DNA of 64,000 nucleotides from Aphelenchoides besseyi (lineage: Eukaryota; Nematoda; Chromadorea; Rhabditida; Aphelenchoididae): the NCBI GenBank assembly GCA_024699855.1, contig JAMPIQ010000001.1, forward strand, positions 15,996,001 to 16,060,000, given 5' to 3'. Shown here in pieces: positions 23,913 to 35,731 of the stretch (its first letter is position 1; each line of letters begins with the position of its first letter). The position numbers were made by a program, and so were the translations under genes. The notes beneath the pieces were generated by a model. The model did not search any database, had not been told where the DNA came from, and saw only the letters and a program-made list of their open reading frames with translations.

Positions 23913-24366
23913 ATGGAAAAAATCGAACAAAAATTTGTGTCAATTTTCGATGGTTACCAGTGAGTTAAATGTTTGAGAAACAACTCGACAGTCTTTAGAG
24001 CTTATTATGATCTTTGCGTGGAGAATGAGAATGAAAACGAAGGGTCGAAAGTAAGCTTAATTTCTTGGATGTCGACTAATCAGTTTGCAGGATTTGTGGT
24101 TGCAAAATCGACTTCTCTACGCTCAATACCTACAACGATTGGAACGAATTGGTAGCCGGCTGAGAGGTGAGGATACTGGAGACCTTGAGTGTGTCCATTG
24201 GACCGCCAAGGCCGCGCAAGTCCGGCATTGGGGGGCTCCGAATGTAACTGACGGTCGTGTTTGGCATGTTGAGAGCGGTAAGCACGCTCGTGGATTGCGA
24301 TTTTCTGTTTACATTGCCGTTGAAACAGATGACCCAATTGAAATGACCGTTCACTTTTTAATGTAA
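23913..24366 (+). CDS. Small unknown protein with helical N-terminus
   Basis: Three exons join in frame: 23913-23959, 23999-24050 and 24091-24366, giving about 125 residues. The first half is rich in Glu, Leu and Lys, suggesting helix or coiled coil (MEKIEQKFVSIFDGYQ, LLYAQYLQRLERIGSRLRGE). The second half alternates hydrophobic and polar residues as in a beta-sandwich (KHARGLRFSVYIAVETDDP). I do not recognise a family. The gene is supported by three matching splice phases, a conventional ATG and a stop at 24364. Confidence 0.6.
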
Positions 24367-26399
24367 AAATTTGCGACGCGCCTTTTCTCTTTTCGTATTG
24401 AAGAGTGAAGTTTTCTTTCTCCGTCAGCAATCTTTTCATTATGACTCACAGGGCTGATTGCTATCGTTCAATCAATCTCATCGTTTACAGTTCGTTTGTT
24501 TTGAAAACAAACGCCAATTTGGCTGGAAGCGTTGGTTGCATTCAATTGTGCGAATCTTTCGGGGAAATTGGACCAACAAACCCATTTCCGTGACTGGTCA
24601 TTCGGAGATCGAAACAAACCGATGCGTAAGACCACTACTACCACACCCTTCGAGATCGTTGACTCGATTCCTCCAATCAGTTGGGGAAAGCACTGCGGGA
24701 GTAAAAGAAGTTTTTCGTGTTCGAAGGTCAGAAATGCGCTCAAATTTTCTTTTGCGTTCTTTTTTGTTTGATCGTCGGTCTCGGCGAGATGCCAAACCGT
24801 GAGGTCAAAACGAACGCGTAGATTGTGAGGAGCTCGAGACGCGTATTGGCAGATCGTCTCCGCGTGCACTTTTTTTGACCAAACGGTTCACGCGCATTCC
24901 AACGTGATTCATTCGCCCGACCCGTTTTTAGTCACCGCGGCCAAACGCGCGAATCGATGTGCCACGTCGTTTTATTGGCGTTGGTACGAAACGTTTGTTG
25001 CCGTGAAATGAAACGCGCGTTCGTGAATCTCGCGTTGTCAAGACTACGCTTTCCTGGTTCTGACCAATTGAATCGGAATCCCCGCGTTTTGGCCTTTCGG
25101 TCGAGTGGGTTTGCGATTCCGGTCCGGTGGGTCGAGTCGATGGAATCCGCTGATTTCCGCTCCAATTTGTGGTTTGCAAACGGAAAAGGGTCAAGATGAT
25201 GAAAACGAAACTTCCGCGCACTTTTTTCTTATCTTATCATACGGAAACACATCCACGAGTTGGCGGATTCGCGTAGAGTTGATCGTTTTGTTTATTTGGA
25301 TTAGTCGGACATTCGAGATGACGAGCGCCGGTTTTATTGTGATTCGCGTGGAATCCGAACAGTGCCCTTTGTGAGCAATCGGATGGCGATTTCCGCGTTC
25401 GAAACCGTTTTTGATACCCCCGATGCATGATCAGAGGAAGAGAGGACGCCTCGTTCTGCGCAATTTGCTTTTTCTCGGAAAAGAAGAAGATGCCGGTTTT
25501 TTTATTGCTTTTCCGCGCCAACAAGTTCTCGTGGATTCCGACGCGTTTGAGCGCAAACGTTTTGAGTAATCAGTAGGCACCACGGAGCGTGTGGGACTTC
25601 TAATCGGATCAATTACATCGCCTCGACCGCGCTCTCTTAATTAAATTACCCACACGTACGTTTTGATCGCAATCAACTTCTTCGCTTGCCATCACTCACG
25701 ATTAGCTGCGTCGGCCCCAAAAAAAGAACAATGCAATTCCTGAATTTGTTTTCTTTTACAACACGCATAGGAAACGTCAGGCGCTGAATATTTTCTTTTT
25801 TGATAAACACACGGTTTCCTTCTTCCCGTTCGAATGCGCACGTCGATGGAACTGATTTCGTTAATGTGATTCGAATTTTCTTTTGGAAAAACCAAAAATC
25901 GTGCGCCGTCGCCATTTGACTCATCGGCCGCTGTTTCCACTTCTTCTGTTTTTTGTAAGTCAATAGGATGGAAATTAATTTTTGCGGTTTGCGTGCGCGT
26001 CGGGACTCGCTCCGATTCTCACGCTTTTAATTTCCGCTTTTGAGTGTCTTCCGGTGGTCACTTTTTTTTTGAGTTGGTCCTGCGCACAGATCGTCTGCAA
26101 ATTCGCGGTACGCAGACGCACGAGCGTTCCAGTCTCGATTATAATCAGCTCGAAAGTCTTGACCTCTCGACCGGACTCGAAAACTTCTTCAGCACTTGAC
26201 CTCTCGCGTTTAAACGCCCCTCACTTTCGCGTGCGAAAGTTAGAAACGCAAATTCGATTCCTACACGTGAAAACAACAACAAAAAGACGCGCGAGTCTTC
26301 ACAAACCCGAATCTTTTGCGAGCGATTAATTTTTCCGCGTCCACGTCGTTTGACCGAAAGTTTTCAGGTTCAAATCAACGGAACGAAACGACGGCGGAA
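24367..26399. other. Upstream region of the RIPOR-like gene, no gene seen
   Basis: Two kilobases rich in CG-containing words and short A or T runs, open in many frames on both strands but without any recognisable protein motif. A TTTTCAG acceptor lies at about 26360, some 33 bp before the RIPOR-like ATG, fitting a trans-splice site or a first intron. The region probably holds the promoter and 5' untranslated exons of that gene. Confidence 0.55.
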
Positions 26400-29040
26400 A
26401 TGAGCGCCGAATTGGACGGTATGGTCGGGCGTCTGAAGATCGAAGTACAAGGTGAGCTCGATTCACAGAGGATCCGAACCTTAACTCTGCTTCAGCAATC
26501 ATCGGATTCGCTCGCTTGACTTCCGGCGACCAGTTCGAAGTGTCGATTAAGCACGGCACACAGAAGTGGAAAACTCGCGGAAAAACGCAGCCCGATCGCA
26601 CTCAACGATGGGAGTCGACGTCCCAGACGTTCACTTGTTATCCCGACCATTTGTTTGTTGTTAAGGTGAGCAACGAAGTCTATCGGTCCCCGATTGACCG
26701 ACTTCTTTAGGTGTCCGAAGTGCGTATGATTAAAAGTAAAGTGCTAAGTGAGCGACATTTCGATCCAACCAAATTCTTCGCTCCTCAACCACTTCTTGTC
26801 ACAATGAACTTGAATTCGATAGGAAGTTTGAAATTGAAGTTTGTGGTTTCTTGGTTGTAAGTCACAAGCGACGCTCGTCAACATCATTCGATCGTTTAGG
26901 CCTTTAATCACCACACAAATACAGAAATCAACGACCACAGATCTCGATTTTCGAAATAACAATCACGCCGAAGCTGTGGACTCCGAAACAAGACCACGAG
27001 TTTGCCTTCGGGAAAAGAAACGCGGCCGTCAAGCAGCTAACGATGGGAAATGGCGATCCTCGACGAACATTTTGGATTCTGTATACAAAGATTTGTCACG
27101 TTCAATCCCAACAATCGACGATTTAACTGCTTTTCCCGCACATCAACGAAGTGAATCGGCAGCTCCACGAACCGCCAAACCACAACTCGGAACCTCCATT
27201 TTGAATGAGGTTTGTAGCTGCAAGTTTACAGCAAACAAAAATTCCAAACATTACAGGAGGCTTGGACACGGTCAATTTCAATGAATCAGTTGAAATGTCC
27301 GACTCGTTCCCACTCGGATGACGACTCATCTGGAGTCTCATCGGCAGCGCCAAAATCCTCGGCTTCTTCGATTCAACATTCACCGCCGTTGACCCACGAA
27401 CGAGTTGATTTGATGTTACAGTTCGTGGAGCGATTACGTGTTGGATTGGCGCCATTACAAGCGAACGAATGGCCAGAGATTGCGGGATTTGAAGTGATGA
27501 TGTTGAATTGGGAAGCACTTTTGAAGGTGAGTTACAGCGCCGATTCAATTTCTACGTCGTTTGTAGCTAAATCGCGCAGTTCTGGTCGAACAAACAAGAG
27601 GTCAACGGTCGACAAACAGATTGGTTAAGAGATCTTCTATTTATGTTCAACATTCACCTCAATCGGATGAACACAAGTGAGTTATTGGACAAATGAGCAT
27701 TTCGACTGCCATTCATTGACCTATTACTATAAGCATTTTTCTAGTTTCGAAAATGACAGCGGAATTGATTCTTTGCGACAAGCCAAACGTTTTCATCACA
27801 CCCAAATGGCAAGTGATTCAACCACTTGTGGTCCTTCACAACGGCGTTTCCGACAAATTCGTGAGCGTCGGCGATCTTTGGGCTTTGGATTAGACGACCC
27901 CACGGAGTTTTTCAATTCGCAAAAAACGGCCACCGGAAATGCAGAAATCGATTTGTGCTTGGAACATCACTTTGTCAAGTCGATTTCTGTTTTGGAGGTT
28001 AGTTGGAGTGGAAACTCGTAATTACGAGGATTCAGGAATTGAAATCTCTTCATGGACCCATGGAATATCGGTTGAATGATCTCTTGAATCAACTCGAACA
28101 GAACACAATTGCTCTTGAGGAGTTGATGAGAATCACCAAGATGTTGCCCGCAATCCCAAATATCGGAAATCGTACGTTGATGTTCAGAAACAAATAATCG
28201 ATTTGTTTAGTTCTAATCGATTTGGGGGCCGATCAAGAGCAACAGGAAACTTGGTTATCAACAGTCTATCCCATGGGTTACAGTTTGATGGTGCCAATGG
28301 AACGATTGCGTGTGAATTTGCAGACGATTGTTGCTCCAATTGTTCAGTCTTGTTATCCAAATCTGATCAACAAAGGTGTGTAGAGTCATTGAGTTCCATA
28401 ACCAGTTGTTTTAGTTGTGGAGTCCTTACTTCAACTGATCAACAACAAAACCAACGGCTATGTTTCTATCTTCGAATTTGTTGCGTGTTTTCAATCCAAA
28501 CACACCGCTTCGTTTATTGAGAACTTGGCGCACGAGTCTTACATTATTGACTCGTTGGAATCGCGCAATTCGGCGGCTGTACGCGACATTATGAAACGAT
28601 TACAACAAGTTCCTATCGTTCCACCAGTCGAAGCACTTCGACACATTGGGTTGGCAATTGGTGCACCGGAATGTCAAGACGCAATTCGTAAGTTTGGAGA
28701 ACCCATAGTTTTGTTCAAATGCAATGATTATGAAGGTTCTTATTTTAAATCGGCGTCCAATTTCCTGCAAACCGATTTGACAGCTTCGTTCATCAATCTG
28801 CTGGAGCACAAGGACCCAGAGACGCGGATTGGCGCTTGTCGGGCTTTGGCAATCTTATGTGTAAGTCTCGAATTGTATTCTCCCTCACTTCCGGTTGTTT
28901 AGAACGAATCGGCAATCGAGTCTTTGGAGTTTTTGGCGGTCGACGATTCGGAAGCAAAAGTGAAATCGGAGTCGAGGAAATCGATCGACCGAATTCGAAG
29001 CGCGTTTGCTGATTACCAGCAGGAAATCACAAAAATTTGA
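26400..29040 (+). CDS. RIPOR/FAM65-like Rho-interacting polarity protein
   Basis: RIPOR proteins bind Rho-family GTPases and influence cell polarity. The N-terminal conserved domain begins GRLKIEVQ and continues [35 protein letters not shown]. The middle is Ser-rich and variable. The C-terminus has the family's ARM/HEAT-like repeats ([56 protein letters not shown]). Exons run from 26400-26451 to 28902-29040 through about a dozen short introns. Around 27567-27676 two acceptors (27566 and 27579) give different frames; the first keeps the next exon in frame and is preferred. The start follows a TTTTCAG acceptor by about 33 bp. Stop TGA is at 29038 and AATAAA at 29068. Family confidence is good; the middle exons are less certain. 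Confidence 0.8.
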
Positions 29041-29154
29041 GTTTTTTTCGTGCCATTTTCTTATGTGAATAAATTTTATTAACTGTAACGAGGACGGACA
29101 ACAATCTGCTCGTTGATCTCAGTTACATGTGTTCGTACGCATTTATTATAATGA

Positions 29155-30099
29155 TTACTGCTCTCCGGCACGACCGAACTTGACCGGAACAATACGATCC
29201 TCGTCGTTTCCAACCACCGAAGAAGATGCTTGACTAAAGGATGGGAGATCAATAAGGCCAAGTGGTTGTCGCAATCTTACCCCTTGGTTTGTCGAGACTG
29301 TTCGGCCGAAGGTACGGGGATTGGGACGGACGAAACGCCTTTAATGATTCGACCCTGTGAGTCAACGAGGTTGGTTAGAAGGCCGGTGTTGACTCCGTAA
29401 TTGCCAGCTGGAACGTTTGGTCGTGGCTCCTGGAAAGACAAAGTTGAAAAGAAGGTTTATTGCAAAGAAACAACAAGACAATCCGCCGGCTATACGCTCG
29501 ATTCGGCAGTTCTAATTCGTAAATTTAGTGCGGGCGTTACGTCAATTGTCCGCTGTTGATTCTGCGGGCCGATTCGTACCGTGATTCTCGGCGTTTTGAT
29601 TTCCGTATTCGCCGGAACAATCACCGACTTTTTGACCGCTGTTCCCGCAGTTTTGGCTTTCGATTTGCTGAAAACCACCGGCTGTTTGAAGGCATCTTTC
29701 TGAATGATGTTGAGATTAGAGCGAATACTCATTGAATAGCTAGCTACCTCTTCGTTAGTTGTTTCATCGTCGTGGGATGCAGCAGCAGCCGAGTTTTGAG
29801 CGGCAATCATCCGCGATCGTAAAGACAAATTCGGAGGTGTTCGGACATTTGGAGGCGGTTGGTGGTCCTGAAAGAAAGGTTATTGATCTACAAGGTATTT
29901 GACAAAAGAGTTTTGGATATCATTTAATTTTTAGAGTCGCTCATTTAACTAAGTTCCGATTTACCTCGACAGCCTGTGGTATAACTTTTCGGCCTTCTAT
30001 CTCGCTGTTGATCACTTTGGCAGGCTTGAGGCCGGCCGGAACCTCAACAGCAATCGTGAAGACGAAGAGAAGGCAAGTGAGTTGAAGAGACCGAATCAT
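29155..30099 (-). CDS. Secreted protein, unknown family
   Basis: Five exons join in frame from the ATG at 30099. The first (to 29965) encodes a signal peptide (MIRSLQLTCLLFVFTIAVEV) and a short mature start. Later exons encode a Pro-rich segment, an Ala/Ser stretch (AAQNSAAAASHDDETTNEE), a Lys/Val-rich region and a tail ending GRAGEQ with TAA at 29155-29157. Introns fall near 29877, 29748, 29500 and 29279, all with good GT/AG signals. There are almost no cysteines in the mature part, so it may be an unstructured extracellular or matrix protein. It is convergent with the RIPOR-like gene, with only 114 bp between the stops. No family recognised. Confidence 0.65.
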
Positions 30100-30457
30100 T
30101 GCTACTCAGTAATCAGAAAGCGAAACTTTTCAGACGCTCTTTATCGAGAGTGCAAAACCGGAAGCTGCAGGAAAAATCCCGTTGAAGATAAACGGGTCAA
30201 TCGGCGTTGATTCACGATGACGAGTAGAAATGTTTTTTTTGTTGATCTTATAATCGTACGCTTTTAACTGATAAGTCTCAGAAACATCAGGTTTTCACTA
30301 GAAGTTATACTCACTTTAATGCTTCAAAAACAAGGGAAACAAGAACATTGCTTTCTTCTGGCCAACTATATGATCTCAATCACAAGATAACTGAGTTCAT
30401 GGCCAAGAGCTAATGTCAATCTCGATTGTTGATAATTGAGTTTATTTAAAATCGTGA
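30100..30457. other. Intergenic region
   Basis: About 360 bp between the ADA stop and the secreted-protein start, both on the minus strand. A/T-rich; no gene or RNA is recognised. It should contain the ADA poly(A) site and the promoter of the secreted protein. Confidence 0.65.
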
Positions 30458-31816
30458 TTAAGAGGTAGATGGCTCAGCTGAACGAATTCGATCGATGAGT
30501 TTCGACTTTTCATCATCAGGCAGAAAACATGACTCCGCACCGTTAAGTTGACATTTCCATAACTGTAAAGAAATTAGACAAGAACTCAAGTTGTTGCTTA
30601 CTTGATGTTCGGTTAAGCCAATCTTATCGTGAGCGAGTATCAATTCGCTTTCTGCCGAGTTGTCGAAACATGTTGTATCATCGGTGTTAATTGAGAAATT
30701 CACACCATCAATCGCCCACTGAACAACCGGATGTTGAGGCCAATCGGCTGAAACAGCGCCCGTCATAACAGACGATAATGGGCAGGCCTGAAAGATTTTG
30801 TGATTGAAAGAATGATCTCTCGCTTACCTCCAAATGAACTCTTTGCTCCAAAGCGTATTTCTTGTATGCTTCGGGATCTTCGATCAAATGATAACCGTGA
30901 CCAACTCTTTCAACTTTCATTTGTTCCACGGCGTGTATTACCGACATTGCTCCCGATGATTCTCCAGCGTGAACTGTGCGATGAATTCCCAATTCTTTGG
31001 CTCGATGAAACGCTTCGATAACCGAGGCTTCGTATTTCTCGTCTGCACCGTGACTGCAACCAGCAGCATCAATTGCCACAACTCCATGCTTTTCGTGCTT
31101 TTGAACTAAAAAGAGTTCGTTTCGAAACTCTAATAAACTCACCTAATTCAATGATTCCTTTGTTCCAAACATCATGTGCACGAATGCAACACAAAATCGA
31201 TCGAGCCTTGATATCAAATTCACTCTCACCGCGTTGAAATCCACGCCAAACCGCTTCGACAACATCGGAAGGTGAGACCTAAAGACCAAAACTAAGATCT
31301 TCAAAATAGAAACCGACCGATTGAGTTGAAAGCATATTTGCGGAGTAACGACCTTCGAAATAAATCACACCACAAGCGGCCATATCCTCACACATCTCAA
31401 ATGCCACTCGTTCAATCGCCTCGACATCGCCACTGAAAACAAAACTGATCGAGTAATCAAAAGCAAAAACATACACAAAAACGGGAAGAAATATGTCGAA
31501 AGCAGACAAAACTTCGGCCAACGATGTGGGTTCTCGAGTCACAAGCAAACGCTTCAGTTCTTCCACGGTCTTCGCACCGCGCAGATCGATTTGCTTTTTA
31601 CTAAAATTTCCTTTAGCTATCTGCATTCTTTTGAGTACCTACTTTGCCAATTCAAGGATTGTTTCGAAGCGAATCGAACCGTCCAAATGACAGTGCAGTT
31701 GGACCTTCGGAAATTGGAATCGTGATCCATTGGTCGAGGAGTCTGTGGACGAGAATCAGAACCCCAAAGCCTTGGAACTTACGTCTCGTTTGTGGTGAAC
31801 TGGCCAGCTGTCCCAT
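30458..31816 (-). CDS. ADA: Adenosine deaminase
   Basis: Converts adenosine to inosine in purine salvage, using a zinc-bound water in a TIM barrel. All catalytic landmarks are visible: the HxH zinc pair (VQLHCHLDGSIRFETILELA), the His-Ala-Gly-Glu motif with catalytic Glu (GIHRTVHAGESSGA), the third zinc His region (VGHGYHL) and the Asp-Asp pair (NTDDTTCF). The ATG at 31816 follows a TTTTACAG acceptor by one base, so this is probably a trans-spliced start. About eight exons with short introns, for example 31816-31783 and 31742-31643. TAA is at 30458-30460. Length, about 350 residues, is normal and no key residue is missing. It is the third gene of a same-strand run after MRPS7 and VTI1. Confidence 0.96.
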
Positions 31817-32152
31817 TCTGTAAAAGAAGAAGATACACGTATCAAAAACGTGAAACAAATGATTTTCGCTCAGCGAAAAAGGACGCCGCAAAGTCACGAG
31901 TTGTGAGCGAGAAACTGAAGAACGAAAGGCCATGAGATTTTCGATTGAAGTTGCGATAAGAATCGCGATTGACTAGCATCCGAGCACTTACTTTCGTGAG
32001 CATGTTGGCAAAAACGAACGTAAACGAAAGAATCCCGACATGCCGTTGAGCTTCGAGTTTGAGAATAACAATTTCGATTTCATTTATTTTTATGCAAAAA
32101 CTGTACAATCGAAGTAAATTGAAATGGGAAGATCGTTTGGTTGAAGATCGGT
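31817..32152. other. Spacer between VTI1 and ADA
   Basis: About 335 bp between same-strand genes, ending in a TTTTACAG acceptor one base before the ADA ATG. An open minus-strand frame covers part of it but has no motif. If the three genes form an operon this is an intercistronic region, longer than usual. Confidence 0.6.
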
Positions 32153-32940
32153 TTAAAGTGCTCGATACATCATTACCAGAAGCATGAACATCATAACGAA
32201 AGTAACAACAATCAGAATAAGTCGGTTTTGGATTACTCTACAAATTCAACGGTTAGACTGAAACTTCCTGATTGAGGACTCACCTTTGGATCATCAACTG
32301 TAGAAGACGATTGGAACTCGAAAGCTCCGATTCACCTTCTCGCAACCGTTCTCTCGCGCGATTCAAAGTTTCTCGCTGTTGACTCAGATTCTGAAGAACC
32401 GAACTGCCAATCTAAACGGAAAAATTGCAAAGTTCAATGGAAATCAACTCACTTCTTCGGTTTCGACTGTCACTCGGTAGGCGTCTTGGATTTTGCGTGA
32501 GGTGCGGTCCATTCTCTCGGTGTTCGCAATCAATTGATCTTCTTGATCAACGCTAAAACCACCGTCCAACAAGTCGTCTCTGTCCGATTCGCGTTGAAGA
32601 CGTGTGACGGCACGTTTGAATTCCGCTTCCAAGTTCTTGCGATCAATTCGAAAACTTTTAACGTGATTCTCGTATTTTGAGCGATCGGGTCTAAAAATCG
32701 GAATCCGACTACTTCGACAAGCAAATCTTCCTACCCGGTGGGATCCAGCTCTCGAACACTTAATTCCATTTGCTCCAACAGCTCTTCGACATCACTCAAA
32801 AGTCGTCGAATTTCGTTGCTTGCGGCCGTGCGTTCCGATGGCAAAAGCTGTTGCAGTTGGCCGATCTTGGCCGTGATATCTGCCGTACCAACTGAGTACT
32901 GTTGTTCAAACTCGGTAAGTAGTGCCAAAGTTGCCGACAT
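32153..32940 (-). CDS. vti-1: VTI1-type Qb-SNARE
   Basis: A tail-anchored SNARE for Golgi/endosome fusion. The N-terminal three-helix (Habc-like) domain is seen (LLTEFEQQYSVGTADITAKI, EELLEQMELSVREL), then a linker (EAEFKRAVTRLQRE), the SNARE heptad region (ANTERMDRTSRKIQDAYRVT, SVLQNLSQQRETLNRARERL) and a C-terminal membrane anchor (VIQNRLILIVVTFVMMFMLL) ending shortly after with TAA at 32153-32155. The ATG is at 32940. Short introns fall near 32740-32660, 32460-32410 and 32285-32235. The length of a little over 200 residues matches the family. It lies 233 bp downstream of MRPS7. Identification is secure. Confidence 0.95.
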
Positions 32941-33173
32941 TTCAACGTTGAAAAGGCACGTGTGAATTCGGAAATTGAACTCTTAATGTCGACCACGAAA
33001 AGCTGCTCTCGGACTCATCGCCTCGAGCAATTCAGCGGAGTTTAACCAGTTATCGAGTCCGCGGATAAACTGCTGAGTGTTTCCTATTGATCCGACAAAC
33101 AAGCTCATTGGCTGGTTCTTCATTCTTTCGACAAACTTCGAATGCAAAACAAATTTATTTTGAACAACTAAAC

Positions 33174-33949
33174 TCAACGACGATAATGAGAAAAAGCGCG
33201 ATTCGCTTCGCAAACTTTGTGGAGCTCCTGTTTGGCTTGAATCGTAGAACCTTCGTTCTCCGACGCATTCAGTAGTTCGGTTGCGATTGCTTCGGCAAAC
33301 GACGTTGCTCCGTGTTTGGCTTTGACTCTGCAAATGTCACGCATCATCTTCATGGCTCGAAATTCAGCTTCGGCTGCCGGAATCGGGAACGGAACTTTGT
33401 AGGTGGTGCCACCTGAAATTCATAGATTTGAAACACACAGTCGGAAAAGAAGTATACCCCGAGTTACGTTCAGCAACTTCATCAGCGGTGTACAATTTCG
33501 AATCGCTTTGTTGGCAATAACGAACGGATCTCTTTCGACTTCTGGTTCACCCTCCTTTAGGTTTTGATTCTTACGGAATTGTCGACGTTTGATGATTTCC
33601 AGCGCTTCGTGGATGTTCGCTTTCGAGGTTTCTTTCCGACCTTCCATCATACAAACACGAATCAACTTGTCGACGACGTGATCTCGATAGAAGACGGGAG
33701 TCTCGTCGAAGGGCATCGGCTTGACGTAAAGGAAATTTCGCTTGTCCGTTGCATCCAACGGCTTGTTCAGCTAAACCAATGAAAGTCAAAGGAAAACAAT
33801 TGAGAACTTACTTCGTCAATTTTGACCATCGGCTCAACGAACTTGCGAACATCAAAAGCGGTCATTAATGGCTGAGTTGTGGTGGCAATTGTCCGTCGAT
33901 GGCAAAGAGCCGAGTGCCGAGTTAATCGGCAAATCCATGGAGATGACAT
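33174..33949 (-). CDS. mrps-7: Mitochondrial ribosomal protein S7 (uS7m)
   Basis: A mitochondrial small-subunit protein at the 3' domain of the 12S rRNA. The ATG at 33949 opens an Arg/His/Thr-rich mitochondrial-type leader (MSSPWICRLTRHSALCHRRT). The mature uS7 signature follows: KPMPFDETPVFYRDHVVDKL, MMEGRKETSKANIHEALEII, PFVIANKAIRNCTPLMKLLN, GGTTYKVPFPIPAAEAEFRA, ending AFSHYRR and TGA at 33174-33176. Two short introns interrupt it near 33770-33812 and 33415-33460. It heads a same-strand series with VTI1 and ADA. Identification is secure. Confidence 0.94.
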
Positions 33950-34096
33950 TTCTAGAGTAAAAAAAAAAAGTTTTTCAATCAAAAGCTTCCGAATAAGCGA
34001 AAAAGCATAGAAATCGATTTTCTCTGCCTTTTACTTTCTTTCCCTTGAGCTTTTTAGTTCTTTTACTGATCGCATTTTTATTCTATTCTGTTGAAG

Positions 34097-35089
34097 ATGT
34101 CTGAGGAAACGTCAAAGAAGTATGAGAAGTTCGACTACACAACCGCCACAGAACGAACGTGCTTCGTTGGCAACGTTCCATATCGCGTTGAACGGAAAGC
34201 GATCGCCAAACTCTTCAAACCGTTCGGCAAAGTCGAATCCGTCTACAAGAGATCGTTGCTCCAAAAGACCGAAAAGTTGACTAAGAAGATGGTGAACACC
34301 GACGAGAAGCTGAAATCCGCCGCCAAAACCGCCCACTTCTACGTCCGATTCGAAACCGAAGAAGAAGCCAAAAAAGCGTGTTCATTGTAAGTGATCAGTT
34401 TTGTTTTGTTTTCAACTGGTTTAGAAATGCGACGGTCTTCGAGAATCATTATTTGCGAGTAACCATCAGTTCTGACCACACTGCCGATCCCAAACGAACC
34501 GTTTTCGTTGGAAATCTTCTTTACACGGCAAGCGAACAAAAACTGATGGAATTCTTTATGGAGAAGGTTGGAGGCTGTGAAGGTGTCCATATCGTTCACG
34601 ATAAGAGCACCGGTCTTGGATTAGGTAAGCACGTAAACACGTATTTTTGGATAATTAACTTTCGAACAAACGTTTATGTTGGTTTCGTACGAACTAATGT
34701 CCACGTTCTGCAGGCTATGGATTTGCGACCTTCAAAAGCGTCGAGTTGGCGAAGAAGGCGATGGAGTTGAACGGTGAACGTTGGAAGGGCCGACCGTTGA
34801 ACATCACGAAGTTCACGACCAAGAAGAAGAACGTGAGTCTGAGGTTTTGGGTTCAAGTGATCGGTTTCCGTTTCAGCACTCTCAGCCGGTTGTTGCAACG
34901 AAGACGAAGAAGCGCAAACAAAACGAACACGATTTGAATCAGAAACTGGCCAAATACGTGATCACCAAGAAGTCGGCATTCGTCCAGCGGAAACGACATG
35001 GAGATGCAAAGGCTGAAGCGCAGTTGAGCAAGAAAGTCAAGAAGGTGATCCGAAAACGCAAATCTAAGAAGGGCGGTTTATTGGAGTAG
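34097..35089 (+). CDS. RBM34: RBM34/Nop12-like nucleolar RNA-binding protein
   Basis: Two RRM domains are visible. The first has RNP2 as CFVGNVPYRV and RNP1 as AHFYVRFETEEEAKKAC. The second has RTVFVGNLLYTASEQKLMEF and GYGFATFKSVELAKKAM. A Lys-rich tail follows (KRKQNEHDLNQKLAKYVITK), ending in KGGLLE. Members act in large-subunit rRNA maturation in the nucleolus. Four exons: 34097-34386, 34425-34624, 34714-34832 and 34877-35089. The stop is TAG at 35087 and AATAAA at 35133. Part of this gene is duplicated in inverted orientation at 18066-18314. Family confidence is high. Confidence 0.9.
34665..34913 (+). repeat. Source segment of the RBM34 inverted duplication (copy at 18066-18314)
   Basis: The 249 bp cover the 3' end of intron 2, exon 3, intron 3 and the start of exon 4. 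No mismatch with the reverse complement of 18066-18314 was seen. The copy lying inside the intact gene is taken as the source. Confidence 0.9.
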
Positions 35090-35731
35090 TTTGTTGACCG
35101 ATCGGAACCTCGTTGTTATGTTTGTTGTTAAGAATAAAACGATGAAATCAACGCGGCTGTTGCGGCGGAACTTTTTTGCCGTTTGACTTCACGTCACTTG
35201 TCGCAACAGAAATTCGTGTTTCGATTTGGTGGCTTCCAAACGAATCTGCTCGTGGAGTTTAATTGCCGTTTTCGGGGAGGGTTTTAATCCGCGCCAACGA
35301 CTCGCAATTGACCGTTGGCTCATGGCAACATGTCCCGCAATTACCCGAGAGCGGATAGCAACTCGGATTTGCCGTGAACTTTCAAACGAGACCAACAACT
35401 CGAGTTGTCAATTGACGTAAAGTCGGTCCAACTTTTCGACCAAAAATGTTACGATGATCGTCCACGAAGTTGTTTTGTTGTTGATGCGATTGATTGACAC
35501 TTGAAACTCGATCTAACAAACGTTTCGGAGCGTAGGAGTTTTGAGTCAAAGGTTGAAGAGAGTGAATTCGATTCACGTGTGCTTCCTTATCGCGCTTCTT
35601 GGGCGCGTTTTTTACGAGGAAATTCGTCCAAACGAATTTTCGATCGGGAGTCGACGGACAAAAATTCTTCGAAATTACGATTTGCAGACCGAAAATGGAG
35701 GGAATTGAAAGCAATTGATTCGACAGTTACA
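35090..35731. other. Intergenic region
   Basis: About 640 bp between RBM34 and fibulin-1, both plus strand. AATAAA at 35133 ends RBM34. Open frames on both strands lack recognisable motifs. It presumably contains the fibulin promoter. Confidence 0.6.

Noticed and set aside
24500..26340. Many open frames with Arg-rich text upstream of the RIPOR-like gene
   Set aside because: Both strands are open because of composition; no motif, and similar text is found in every other large 5' flank in the window.
33950..33975. Poly-A run near 33960 as a retroelement tail
   Set aside because: Only about ten A residues, no target-site duplication and no element body beside it.
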